Origin: an uncultured bacterium
GTDB lineage: Bacteria; Patescibacteriota; Patescibacteriia; Patescibacteriales; UBA12465
Direction of reading: 5' to 3'
NCBI GenBank assembly: GCA_903904095.1
Contig: CAIVBF010000081.1
Coordinates: 1-24,480, forward strand
Length of the DNA: 24,480 nucleotides
Numbering within the stretch: the stretch's first letter is position 1; each line of letters starts with the position of its first letter. Shown here one piece after another: positions 14,986 through 22,002 of this stretch. The notes below the pieces were generated by a model. The model saw only the letters and a list, made by a program, of their open reading frames with translations, ran no database searches and was not told where the DNA came from. The position numbers and the translations under genes were made by a program.

Positions 14986-15012
14986 AAAAAGGCCGCTATT
15001 CGCGGCCTTTTT
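14986..15012. terminator. Strong bidirectional intrinsic terminator between convergent genes
   Basis: AAAAAGGCCGC (14986-14996) is the perfect reverse complement of GCGGCCTTTTT (15002-15012), around the loop TATTC. The core is six G-C-rich pairs flanked by A5 and T5, so it works on both strands. On the + strand it ends the 13922-14947 gene. On the - strand it overlaps the last five codons and stop of the glycosyltransferase ending at 14996. It is the only strong intrinsic terminator I see in the window. Confidence 0.92.
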
Positions 15013-16054
15013 GCATTTTAGCGATTAAATCTTTTTCATTGCCCGGCTCAAATAGGTAATCCGTTTTAAGACATATTTCTGGTATTCCGCCGATATCCGA
15101 GGCGATAACTCTCATCCCCGCCTCATGCGCCCCGTAAATAACTGTCGGTGAATTTTCGTAGCAAAGGGAAGGAACTATTAGGCAGTCGCTATTTTCCATT
15201 ATTTTTTTAGTTTCCTCAAAACCTAGAGGGCTGATAATTTTAATTCTTTTGTCATCACCGGCTAACTTAGTCGCTTCGGTTAATTTACCGCTGTTATTTC
15301 TAGAAATAATAGTTAAGCTTAGTTCCGGTTCCGTTATTTTTTTAAAGGCGTTTATTAAAAAGAAGATGCCTTTTTGTTCTTCAATTTGTCCGACAAATAA
15401 AAAAGTATGGAAAATTTTTGTCTCTTCGCTTCGGTGGCTGCTGCTCGCCGCCCATTTAAATGGCCTGATTTCTATCTCTGATTTGTTAAAAAAATCGCGA
15501 TCAATATGCATATCTAGAAGCCATTTTGATGGAGAAATAATCTTAGCCGGCGAAGAGAATAATAATCTAGTTATTTTTTGATAAGTTAAAGCTGCAAAAC
15601 TGTCTAAAACATTCTCGTGACCGTAAATCATTAAGCCCGACGGATGTAGAAGTTGAATATCGTGCAAGAAATGTTCGTGTCTTATTTTTAATTTTCTAAT
15701 CGCTAATGGGGTTAAAAATCCGGGCCCCATTAAGTTATGAGTAACAACTAAATCCGGCTTTTCTTTTTTTAAAATACTTTTTATTTCTAAATACTTTTTG
15801 AGAGAAAAAATATTATTAATATGCCAGAACAATCGCCAAAAGATATTAATATCAGCTAGATTATAAAATTTAGAATTAAGATAATATATTTTTAAATCAG
15901 AATTATCCGGCGCTTTTTCTTGCCGCGGTTTTGTAGTTATCAAAAAAACTTCATCACCCGATTTTTTAAATTCGGCCGCCATAAGACTGACGGCCGTTTC
16001 GGCGCCGCCATGGCTGAATTTTCCGTATAAATTATTGAATAAGCAGACTTTCAT
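14996..16054 (-). CDS. GT4-family glycosyltransferase, short C-terminus
   Basis: 352 residues, GT-B fold, distal gene of the minus-strand operon. The N-terminal glycine-rich loop HGGAETAV (15-22) is typical of GT4, and LVVTHNLMGPG (102-112) and FLHDIQLLHPSG (129-140) follow. The donor domain starts at FLFVGQIEEQKG (218-229). The donor-binding segment YENSPTVIYGAHEAG (299-313) keeps E300, but the second acidic residue of E-x7-E is G308. The protein stops soon after LFEPGNEKDLIAKM, about 25-40 residues earlier than most relatives, and the stop falls inside the terminator hairpin. The final helix that packs back on the N-domain may thus be missing. The start lies 2 nt after the preceding GT4 stop. 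Transfers an unknown sugar, probably onto a lipid-linked glycan. Confidence 0.87.
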   Translation of the reverse strand: MKVCLFNNLYGKFSHGGAETAVSLMAAEFKKSGDEVFLITTKPRQEKAPDNSDLKIYYLNSKFYNLADINIFWRLFWHINNIFSLKKYLEIKSILKKEKPDLVVTHNLMGPGFLTPLAIRKLKIRHEHFLHDIQLLHPSGLMIYGHENVLDSFAALTYQKITRLLFSSPAKIISPSKWLLDMHIDRDFFNKSEIEIRPFKWAASSSHRSEETKIFHTFLFVGQIEEQKGIFFLINAFKKITEPELSLTIISRNNSGKLTEATKLAGDDKRIKIISPLGFEETKKIMENSDCLIVPSLCYENSPTVIYGAHEAGMRVIASDIGGIPEICLKTDYLFEPGNEKDLIAKMQKGRE

Positions 16055-16056
16055 GG

Positions 16057-17187
16057 CTAGTCTTTAAATAGTTTTTTTAAATTGTTTTCCATGGTTCCTA
16101 GGCTATATTTTTTTTCCGCCAATTCGCGGGCGGCTAAGGCCATTTTCTTTCGTTCGTCTTCGTGTTTAAGAATAAATTCTATTTTATTCTTTAAGTCTTG
16201 GACATTACCGGTTTCAAATAATAAACCTTCTTGCTTATCCGTGAAAACACGGCGGACGCCCGGTAAATCAGACGCAATAACCGGAACGCCGCAGGCGAGC
16301 GCTTCAATCAAAACAATCCCGAAAGCTTCGTTATTGTTGATTGAGGGAAGGATTAATAAATCAGAGTCCTGGATCGCTTTTATTAGTTCGGTGTCAGTAA
16401 GTTTGCCTTTAAATTTAACTCGGTTGTCTAGATTAAGATTCTTACTTAAAGTTTCATATTCGGCTCGCATATCGCCATCGCCGATTATTTGTAATCGCCA
16501 AGATTTTGGTTCAAGTAGAAATAGGGAATTAAGCAATATACTGATCCCTTTAAAATAATGCGCTTTATCAAGGCCGCCAACAAAAATTAAATTAAGACTA
16601 TTTTTTCTAATGAATTTATCTTTAACATAGTTAACGATCTTTTTAGCGTAAGCTTCAACTTTGTTATCGCTTTTAAGCGGAATTAATCTCGTTTGGAATT
16701 TTTTTAAATCAACTCCGAAAGGAATTTCAATAAATTTTTCCGGATAACGATTATAGATATCGGCTATTTGGCTATTTTGTATATAGTCTAGACTAGCGCT
16801 AACTATAATGTCAGCCTGTTTAAATAAAGAACGGCGGATTATTCGGCTCGGGTAACTTAAAAGTTTAGTAATCAAACTTAAGTTTTTCACGTCCATGTGA
16901 TATTGGATAATCAGTCTTGGTTTTTTAAAAAATAATTTAAAAAACCAAACAACCTCAGCGCTACCAAAGAATGGGTAGTGGAGGTAGATATAATCAAACC
17001 TGGATAACTTAAAGAGAAGCTGCGGTAAAAAAGCGCCATGGCCATATTGAAGCCAAGGCGTCATTGTCTGAGGCGCATAAGTCGTTATTTCGTGTTCATC
17101 TTTTAAAACTTCGCTAATTGCATAAGCACTGGTTGCGATACCGCCTTTATAGGGCGGGTAAGCGCAGACAATCTGAGCTATCTTCAT
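16057..17187 (-). CDS. GT4-family glycosyltransferase (canonical motif)
   Basis: 376 residues, GT-B fold. The N-terminus MKIAQIVCAYPPYKGGIAT has the PPYKGG loop typical of GT4 enzymes. The N-domain includes YLHYPFFG (68-75) and IPFGVDLKKF (155-164). The donor domain starts LIFVGGLDKAHYFKG (200-214), a form often seen in mannosyl- and rhamnosyl-type GT4s. The motif E287-x7-E295 (NEAFGIVLIEALACGVP) is intact, unlike the other two GT4s in this window. It lies 6 nt after the DUF2304 gene and 2 nt before the next GT4 gene, so translation is probably coupled. Cytoplasmic or membrane-peripheral; retaining transfer from a nucleotide sugar. The donor is not identifiable. Confidence 0.93.
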   Translation of the reverse strand: MKIAQIVCAYPPYKGGIATSAYAISEVLKDEHEITTYAPQTMTPWLQYGHGAFLPQLLFKLSRFDYIYLHYPFFGSAEVVWFFKLFFKKPRLIIQYHMDVKNLSLITKLLSYPSRIIRRSLFKQADIIVSASLDYIQNSQIADIYNRYPEKFIEIPFGVDLKKFQTRLIPLKSDNKVEAYAKKIVNYVKDKFIRKNSLNLIFVGGLDKAHYFKGISILLNSLFLLEPKSWRLQIIGDGDMRAEYETLSKNLNLDNRVKFKGKLTDTELIKAIQDSDLLILPSINNNEAFGIVLIEALACGVPVIASDLPGVRRVFTDKQEGLLFETGNVQDLKNKIEFILKHEDERKKMALAARELAEKKYSLGTMENNLKKLFKD

Positions 17188-17193
17188 ATTCGC

Positions 17194-17520
17194 TTATTTC
17201 TTATTATTTATAGTGACGATTCTGACTACTTCCGTTAAATTTTTATCCAGCTTGGCGATATTTAATCTTAGACGAAAGACCAAATAAAATAAAGCCATTA
17301 CCGCTAAATAAATCAAGAAATTGATGCCGCTGCCGGAGAAACCTAAAATATGGACTAGACTATCTATCTGTTTAATAAAGATAATAGCCAGTAATGCTAA
17401 TAACCAGAAAGATAACCAAAGTAAAAATTCATTACGGCTTATTTCTTTTTTCCTTTTTTGATTATTTAATTTAATGATAAAAAAGATAATGATAATAATG
17501 GCGATGATTTGTTGTAGCAT
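17194..17520 (-). CDS. DUF2304 small membrane protein, partner of the GT2 gene
   Basis: 108 residues with three hydrophobic segments (about 3-18, 33-50 and 62-84) and a basic loop between the first two (KLNNQKRKKEISRNEF). A conserved-type helix (RLRLNIAKLDKNLTEVVRIV) closes the protein. This is the DUF2304 layout, a family commonly encoded next to polyprenyl-phosphate glycosyltransferases of the DPM1/GtrB kind, as here: it begins 4 nt after the GT2 stop. Its molecular job is not established; a membrane anchor or lipid-sugar handling role is inferred from context. Third gene of the five-gene minus-strand operon. Confidence 0.82.
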   Translation of the reverse strand: MLQQIIAIIIIIFFIIKLNNQKRKKEISRNEFLLWLSFWLLALLAIIFIKQIDSLVHILGFSGSGINFLIYLAVMALFYLVFRLRLNIAKLDKNLTEVVRIVTINNKK

Positions 17521-17524
17521 AAAT

Positions 17525-18187
17525 TTATTTGATTATTTTACTGATTAGAAGATCGCGAATAACAATAAATCCGCCGGATAATTTCTGGCCGAAATGATGG
17601 TAGATAACTGTTATCGGTACTTCCGCTATTTTTAATTTTTGTTTGAAAGCTTTAACTTGTATTTCGCTAGCGTGGGCCATTTGTCTATTATCTATCGTAA
17701 TATTTTCAGCCGCTTTTCGGCTCATGGCCCTAAAACCGTTTTGCGGGTCGCTTAATTTTACCCCCAGAAATGTTCTAGAAAAAAGCTGGGCCAGAGGCAT
17801 AATAATATATTTTTTGCTAAAGGGGAAGTTTGTTTCCTTGCCGAGAAAACGGGATCCGAAAACAATATCAGCCCGACCTTCAATAATTGGTTTTACCATA
17901 TCCGGGATTTCTTTGGCTAAAAATTGATCGTCGGCATCAAAGTGGACAATAATATCAGCGCCATTTTTTAAAGCATATTCATTCCCGGTTTGCAAAGATG
18001 CGCCTTGCCCACGATTGATTATGTGGCGCAAAACAGTAGCTCCGGCCGCCGTCGCGAGAGGAGAGGTCTTGTCGTGAGAGTGGTCGTCAATTACTATCGC
18101 TTCTCCTACATAAGGCAAAACATCACTGACGACTTTAGTGATGTTTTTTTCTTCATTATAAGCGGGAATAACACAAACTATTTTCAT
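17525..18187 (-). CDS. GT2-family polyprenyl-phosphate-type glycosyltransferase (DPM1-like)
   Basis: 220 residues, GT-A fold. It starts CVIPAYNEEKNI (5-16), with nucleotide-binding D34/D35 (VIDDHSHDKT) and the metal-binding DAD at 84-86 (HFDADDQ). RGQGASLQTGNEYA (59-72) and DPQNGFRAMSRKAAE (about 147-161) are typical of dolichyl/undecaprenyl-phosphate sugar synthases. No transmembrane helix follows the catalytic domain, so it probably relies on the DUF2304 protein (4 nt downstream) for membrane association. The expected reaction is transfer of a hexose from a nucleotide sugar to polyprenyl phosphate on the cytoplasmic face, for later use by glycosyltransferases outside. The sugar is unknown. 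It begins 13 nt after the ATPase-like gene. Confidence 0.92.
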   Translation of the reverse strand: MKIVCVIPAYNEEKNITKVVSDVLPYVGEAIVIDDHSHDKTSPLATAAGATVLRHIINRGQGASLQTGNEYALKNGADIIVHFDADDQFLAKEIPDMVKPIIEGRADIVFGSRFLGKETNFPFSKKYIIMPLAQLFSRTFLGVKLSDPQNGFRAMSRKAAENITIDNRQMAHASEIQVKAFKQKLKIAEVPITVIYHHFGQKLSGGFIVIRDLLISKIIK

Positions 18188-18200
18188 TTTTTTATTAATC

Positions 18201-19232
18201 TTATTTTTTAACTGATCCGTTCTTAATTTTTTTCTTTAAATCTTGATTAAGCGATTTAAAATTATTTTTTCCGATTAAACTATTAAGTTCCTTCCAGAAG
18301 CTTTCTGACTGGTGCTTATGGCCATTGGTTGATAAATATTTTTTTAGTTCCGAATTGAAATTGATAATTTCTGAAACGGCGATCTTTGTTCGTTTCTCTA
18401 GAGACTGCCAGCCCTTTTTAATCTTGTCGGTTCTAGATAGATCAGCTAGACGTTGGTTGACTATCATCTTCAGAGTGTCCACCTTTAATTTTAAAGGCAA
18501 GTTAAGTCTTAAAATTTTCAAGATTATTTCTAAGCTTGATTCCGCCCGAGTTGTAATAATAACTAAACGCCCAGTATCAGCGGCATTTATCGCTTTAATC
18601 CAGTCTGATTCACTTTTTAAATCATCAATAATAATAAGATTGCAGTCATGACTTAAAATTTTATGCCAATTGTTTTCACTGGGGACAAGGTAATTAACTC
18701 CGGGTATTAAATTTTTTGGATTTTTTTCTAAACAATAAGCATTGAATGAATTTAAATCAAGCTTATTCAAAATTGCCCGCAGGGTAGTACTCTTTCCGTT
18801 ATTTTCCGGTGAGCTGATTATTATTAAACCGGATTTAATTTTCTTAATTTTTTCTAGTTCTTTTAAATTTTCTCTTTGGAATCCGAGTTGCTTTAAGTTC
18901 AGAGACTTATCATTTTTTTTAAGAATATGGATAATAACCTTATCGCCGTTTTTATTTGGGATTATATTTAAGCTAAAATTTAATTGATACTCCTTTTCTT
19001 TCAGTTCAAAATTTTGATTAGGCTGTAAGTCGCTATCAGAAATTTTTAAAATTTGTCTGAGATCTTTTAGTATTTGCGGCCCTAAATGCCCGGGCAGGGA
19101 AAAGTTTTGTTCCTCGCTATCCGAAAACTTATAGCTAAAAGAAAGACTATCTTTTGAGGTATTAATAACTAAAGAGTCGGCGCCAGTCTTGGCCCCGTGA
19201 TTAAATAGTTTGTGAATTATGTGTTTGCTCAT
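18201..19232 (-). CDS. Degenerate GspE/PilB-type secretion ATPase
   Basis: 343 residues. The whole sequence aligns by eye with the N2 and C-terminal domains of type II secretion/type IV pilus ATPases. An N2-like part (about 10-110) is followed by LNLKQLGF (111-118) and a Walker A-like loop (SSPENNGKSTTL, 140-151) keeping G146-K147-S148 but having lost the TGPTGSG form. LEKNP (168-172) replaces the DP[VI]E Asp box. IIIDDLKSESD (200-210) replaces the Walker B GE-x-RD-x-ET. ADTGRLVIITTRAE (218-231) replaces the TGHLV-STLH His box. NQRLADL (259-265) corresponds to QRLVR. The N1 domain and the tetracysteine zinc module are absent. Nucleotide binding may remain; motor activity is doubtful. It heads the five-gene glycosyltransferase operon, 13 nt before the GT2. 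Its role is unknown, and no pilin or other secretion gene is present nearby. Confidence 0.8.
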   Translation of the reverse strand: MSKHIIHKLFNHGAKTGADSLVINTSKDSLSFSYKFSDSEEQNFSLPGHLGPQILKDLRQILKISDSDLQPNQNFELKEKEYQLNFSLNIIPNKNGDKVIIHILKKNDKSLNLKQLGFQRENLKELEKIKKIKSGLIIISSPENNGKSTTLRAILNKLDLNSFNAYCLEKNPKNLIPGVNYLVPSENNWHKILSHDCNLIIIDDLKSESDWIKAINAADTGRLVIITTRAESSLEIILKILRLNLPLKLKVDTLKMIVNQRLADLSRTDKIKKGWQSLEKRTKIAVSEIINFNSELKKYLSTNGHKHQSESFWKELNSLIGKNNFKSLNQDLKKKIKNGSVKK

Positions 19233-19241
19233 ATTGTAATT

Positions 19242-19270
19242 ATTATAACATTATTTTGTATTATTTTAAA
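19242..19270 (-). promoter_or_regulatory. Extended -10 promoter for the minus-strand glycosyltransferase operon
   Basis: On the minus strand, plus positions 19250-19242 read TGTTATAAT: a perfect TATAAT with the TGn extension. A weak -35 (TTTAAA, plus 19270-19265) lies 17 bp upstream. Only 9 nt separate the -10 from the ATG at 19232, so the mRNA would be nearly leaderless (about 3 nt), and there is no Shine-Dalgarno. It is divergent from the promoter of the mraY cluster. Confidence 0.5.
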
Positions 19271-19282
19271 ATGTGATAAAAT
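19256..19282 (+). promoter_or_regulatory. Putative promoter for the mraY-ftsW-murG-murC cluster
   Basis: TAAAAT (19277-19282; 5 of 6 to TATAAT) is preceded by TG-A (19274-19276), giving the extended -10 TGATAAAAT. A poor -35-like TTGTAT (19256-19261) is 15 bp upstream. The start site would be about 19289, leaving a leader of about 26 nt to the ATG at 19315. The upstream part overlaps the divergent minus-strand promoter. Confidence 0.4.
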
Positions 19283-19314
19283 AGCATTAGCTCAATTATT
19301 TGATTTTTTTTATT

Positions 19315-19728
19315 ATGTCTTATTCTCGTTTATACAATAATTTATTCAATTTTAAAGAACGAACCGGCAGTGCTTTTAGCGGTTTATGGCATTATCGCCC
19401 GGCTCGTCTTTACCTATTATTAACTATAATTTGGCAGATTATTGCCTGGTTTCAGGCTCGTTTTATTTTTAAGAACTTAAGCAGCGACTTGCTAGTTTTG
19501 CATTATAATGTTGAATTTGGTACAGATTTAATAAGCCAGCCCAATCAAATCTTTTATTATCCTTTTGGCCTCTTATTATTTATATTACTTAATCTAATAA
19601 TTTGTTTGCTATTTTATCGCCATAAAGATTTTAAGCTGTTCATTGATTTATTGGTCGGCGGCGCCGCTCTCTTCAGTATTTTTATAAATTTAGCTCTTTT
19701 GTCTATTTATCTAATAAATTTCCGCTAA
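19315..19728 (+). CDS. Uncharacterised three-helix membrane protein upstream of mraY
   Basis: 137 residues from the ATG at 19315; an in-frame TTG at 19300 would add an implausible MIFFI start and is rejected. Three hydrophobic segments are visible (about 31-48, 79-101 and 108-134). Between the first two is the extracytoplasmic-looking segment VLHYNVEFGTDLIS (61-74), with an LHYN-x-x-FG-x-DL pattern that looks conserved in type, although I cannot name a described family for it. The first gene after the divergent promoter, it ends 2 nt before mraY, so it is probably translated together with the lipid II genes. No catalytic motif is seen. A link to envelope synthesis is inferred only from position. 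Confidence 0.75.
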   Translation: MSYSRLYNNLFNFKERTGSAFSGLWHYRPARLYLLLTIIWQIIAWFQARFIFKNLSSDLLVLHYNVEFGTDLISQPNQIFYYPFGLLLFILLNLIICLLFYRHKDFKLFIDLLVGGAALFSIFINLALLSIYLINFR

Positions 19729-19730
19729 TT

Positions 19731-20780
19731 ATGATGGATTTCTATATCATTAAAGTATTATTTTTTTCAGCTCTCGCTTTTATTTTGGCCTTTTCCATGA
19801 CTCCGACCTTAACCCATTTTTTATATAAATATAAACTAGGCAAAAAGATTAGAAATGGCGGATCCACTCCTATTTTTAGCAAGCTCCATGCCCACAAAGA
19901 GGGAACGCCAACGATGGGCGGTGTCTTAATCTGGGGGACGACTTTAATTCTTATTTTGCTTTTTTCCTTTCTGGCTAATGTTTTTCCGAATAGTATTCTT
20001 AGTCATTTAAATTTTTTATCTCGCTCGGAAACTCTTCTACCTCTCGGCGCTTTAATCGCCTCGGCGATTATCGGTTTATTTGACGATTGGCTTGATATTA
20101 AAGGTTATGGTTCAAAAGGCGGCGGTGGCTTAAAGTTGCGCCATCGTTTAGTTATTTATACCATTATCGCTTTGATTGGCGCCCTGTGGTTTTATTTTAA
20201 ATTAGATTGGACCGTTTTTCATATTCCATTTTTTGGTAACTTTGAAATTGGCGCCTGGTATATTCCTTTATTCATTTTAATAATTGTCTCCACTTCTTTT
20301 TCGGTTAATGAAACCGACGGGCTTGATGGCTTAGCTGGCGGAACCCTTTTGATGGCCTTTACGGCTTATGGCGTTATTGCTTTTGCTCTTGGTCGTTTTG
20401 AATTAGCAACTTTTTGCGGTGTAATTATCGGGGCTTTATTGGCTTTTTTATGGTTTAATATCCCGCCCGCCCGTTTTTATATGGGTGATACCGGTGCGAT
20501 GGGGCTCGGCGTGACCCTGGGGATAATTGCGATGTTAACTAATAGCGCTTTACTGCTGATTTTTATCGGTTTAATTTTTTTAATTGAATCGTTATCGGTA
20601 ATTTTTCAGATGATTTCTAAAAAAATTAGAGGCAAGAAGTTATTTTTATCCTCGCCTATTCATCATCATTTTCAAGCTCTAGGTTGGCCGGAATCAAAGA
20701 TAGTTATGCGCTTCTGGGTGGTTTCCGCGCTGGGTGTTGCTATCGGTTTAATGATTTTTCTTTTAGATAAAAAGTTTTAG
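19731..20780 (+). CDS. mraY: Phospho-N-acetylmuramoyl-pentapeptide-transferase MraY
   Basis: 349 residues with about ten transmembrane helices, the normal size. Signatures include H-x-H-x-EGTPTMGG (53-64), the magnesium/substrate aspartates D118-D119 (GLFDDWLDI), ETDGLDGLAGG (194-204), FYMGDTG (249-255, D253) and the PIHHHFQ loop (309-315). It transfers phospho-MurNAc-pentapeptide from UDP to undecaprenyl phosphate, making lipid I at the inner membrane. ATG-ATG at 19731 and 19734 are both possible starts. It lies 2 nt after the small membrane protein and 48 nt before ftsW. A TATAAT-like sequence at 20784-20789, just after the TAG, might add an internal promoter, but it lacks a good -35. Confidence 0.97.
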   Translation: MMDFYIIKVLFFSALAFILAFSMTPTLTHFLYKYKLGKKIRNGGSTPIFSKLHAHKEGTPTMGGVLIWGTTLILILLFSFLANVFPNSILSHLNFLSRSETLLPLGALIASAIIGLFDDWLDIKGYGSKGGGGLKLRHRLVIYTIIALIGALWFYFKLDWTVFHIPFFGNFEIGAWYIPLFILIIVSTSFSVNETDGLDGLAGGTLLMAFTAYGVIAFALGRFELATFCGVIIGALLAFLWFNIPPARFYMGDTGAMGLGVTLGIIAMLTNSALLLIFIGLIFLIESLSVIFQMISKKIRGKKLFLSSPIHHHFQALGWPESKIVMRFWVVSALGVAIGLMIFLLDKKF

Positions 20781-20828
20781 TTTTATAATTGCGGTTTTTA
20801 TAGTTTTAATATCCAATCTTGTTTTTTT

Positions 20829-21983
20829 ATGAACTTATTTAAAAAAATAAAACAAAAGCTGCAGTCTAAAAGTTCTAGCCATGAACCGGACAAAAATTTA
20901 ATTTCATCTATTTTTGTTTTGATAATTTTTGGCTTGGTTATGTTGTACAGCGCCTCTTCGGTTGTTTCTTACGCTAAGTTTGGAAATACATATCATTATT
21001 TTGCCCGTCAGTTAATCAGCGTTCTAATCGGTTTAGGCGCTTTTTATATTGTTTCGCGGATTGATTATCATGTTTGGCGCAAATGGGCTATCTTCTTTTT
21101 GTTTAGTTCAATTTTTCTATTATTAGTCGTCTTTATCCCCGGTCTTCGGGCGGAATATGGGACTGCTCGGAGTTGGATTAATGTTTTTGGTTATTCTTTC
21201 CAGCCTTCGGAATTAGTAAAATTATCGTTTTTAATCTATTTAGCTACTTGGTTAGAAGCTAAAAACAATCAATTGAATGATTTTGCTAATGGCGTTTTTC
21301 CTTTTATTATCATTCTAGGTCTAGTTAGCTTATTGATGATTGCTCAACCTGATTTAGGAACTTTATTTATCATCATTTTCATGTCAGCGGTAGTCTTCTT
21401 TGTTGGCGGCGGGAAAATGGTTCATATTTTAGTTGCCGGATTACTGGCTGTTTGCGCCTTGGCATTGTTTTTGAAATTTAATTCTTCTTATCAGTCCGAT
21501 CGCTTTAAATGTTTGGAAAATCCTAATTTTAGCGCTCAGGATAAATGCTACCAGATTAATCAATCTTTAATCGCGGTTGGTTCGGGCGGTTGGTTCGGGC
21601 GGGGAATCGGCCAAAGCCGTCAAAAATTTATGTATTTGCCGGAAGTCTGGGGCGATTCAATTTTTCCAATTATTTCCGAAGAGCTCGGCTTTGTCTTCAG
21701 CACTCTTTTAATCCTTTTGTTTTTATTTATTTTTTACCGCGGGCTCTTAGTTGCCCGGGATGCCCCGGATATCTGTGGTCGTGCTCTGGCGACGGGAATT
21801 GTTGCCTGGTTTGCTGTCCAAACATTTTTAAATATTGGAGGAATGATTAATTTAATACCGATGACCGGTGTGCCTTTGCCTTTTATTTCGGCTGGCGGTT
21901 CGGCGATGCTTTCGGCGATGATTGGTGCAGCTATTCTAGTTAATATTAGTCGGCAAACTAAAATAAATATTAGAAAACGTTAA
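20829..21983 (+). CDS. ftsW: SEDS lipid II polymerase FtsW
   Basis: 384 residues with a hydrophilic start and about ten transmembrane helices. SEDS signatures are FQPSELVKLSFLIYLA (124-139), AQPDLGTLF (172-180), GSGGWFGRGIGQS (251-263), the extracytoplasmic YLPEVWGDSIFPIISEELG (269-287) with the presumed catalytic D276, and PMTGVPLPFISAGGSAML near the C-terminal end. It polymerises lipid II into glycan strands with a class B PBP. It is called FtsW over RodA because it lies between mraY and murG, the division/cell-wall cluster order. The large extracytoplasmic loop carries two cysteines, C228 and C240, 12 residues apart, which could form a disulphide. No ftsI/PBP gene is in the window. Confidence 0.92.
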   Translation: MNLFKKIKQKLQSKSSSHEPDKNLISSIFVLIIFGLVMLYSASSVVSYAKFGNTYHYFARQLISVLIGLGAFYIVSRIDYHVWRKWAIFFLFSSIFLLLVVFIPGLRAEYGTARSWINVFGYSFQPSELVKLSFLIYLATWLEAKNNQLNDFANGVFPFIIILGLVSLLMIAQPDLGTLFIIIFMSAVVFFVGGGKMVHILVAGLLAVCALALFLKFNSSYQSDRFKCLENPNFSAQDKCYQINQSLIAVGSGGWFGRGIGQSRQKFMYLPEVWGDSIFPIISEELGFVFSTLLILLFLFIFYRGLLVARDAPDICGRALATGIVAWFAVQTFLNIGGMINLIPMTGVPLPFISAGGSAMLSAMIGAAILVNISRQTKINIRKR

Positions 21984-22002
21984 TATAATTTTTAATAATC
22001 CT

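Noticed and set aside
15249..15581. Plus-strand open frame opposite the operon-terminal GT4
   Set aside because: Antisense shadow with no motif and no start context; the minus-strand gene fits the family and the operon spacing.
16082..16558. A 158-codon plus-strand open frame inside the GT4 gene
   Set aside because: The opposite strand encodes a complete glycosyltransferase with an intact E-x7-E motif. The plus-strand translation has no family features.
19300..19314. TTG start giving an MIFFI extension for the membrane protein before mraY
   Set aside because: The extension comes from a poly-T leader. The ATG at 19315 gives a normal hydrophilic N-terminus, and all other starts in the window are ATG.
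20784..20789. Perfect TATAAT just after mraY as an internal promoter for ftsW
   Set aside because: No adequate -35 (TTTTAG) and no TGn extension; a TATAAT is expected by chance in spacers this AT-rich.
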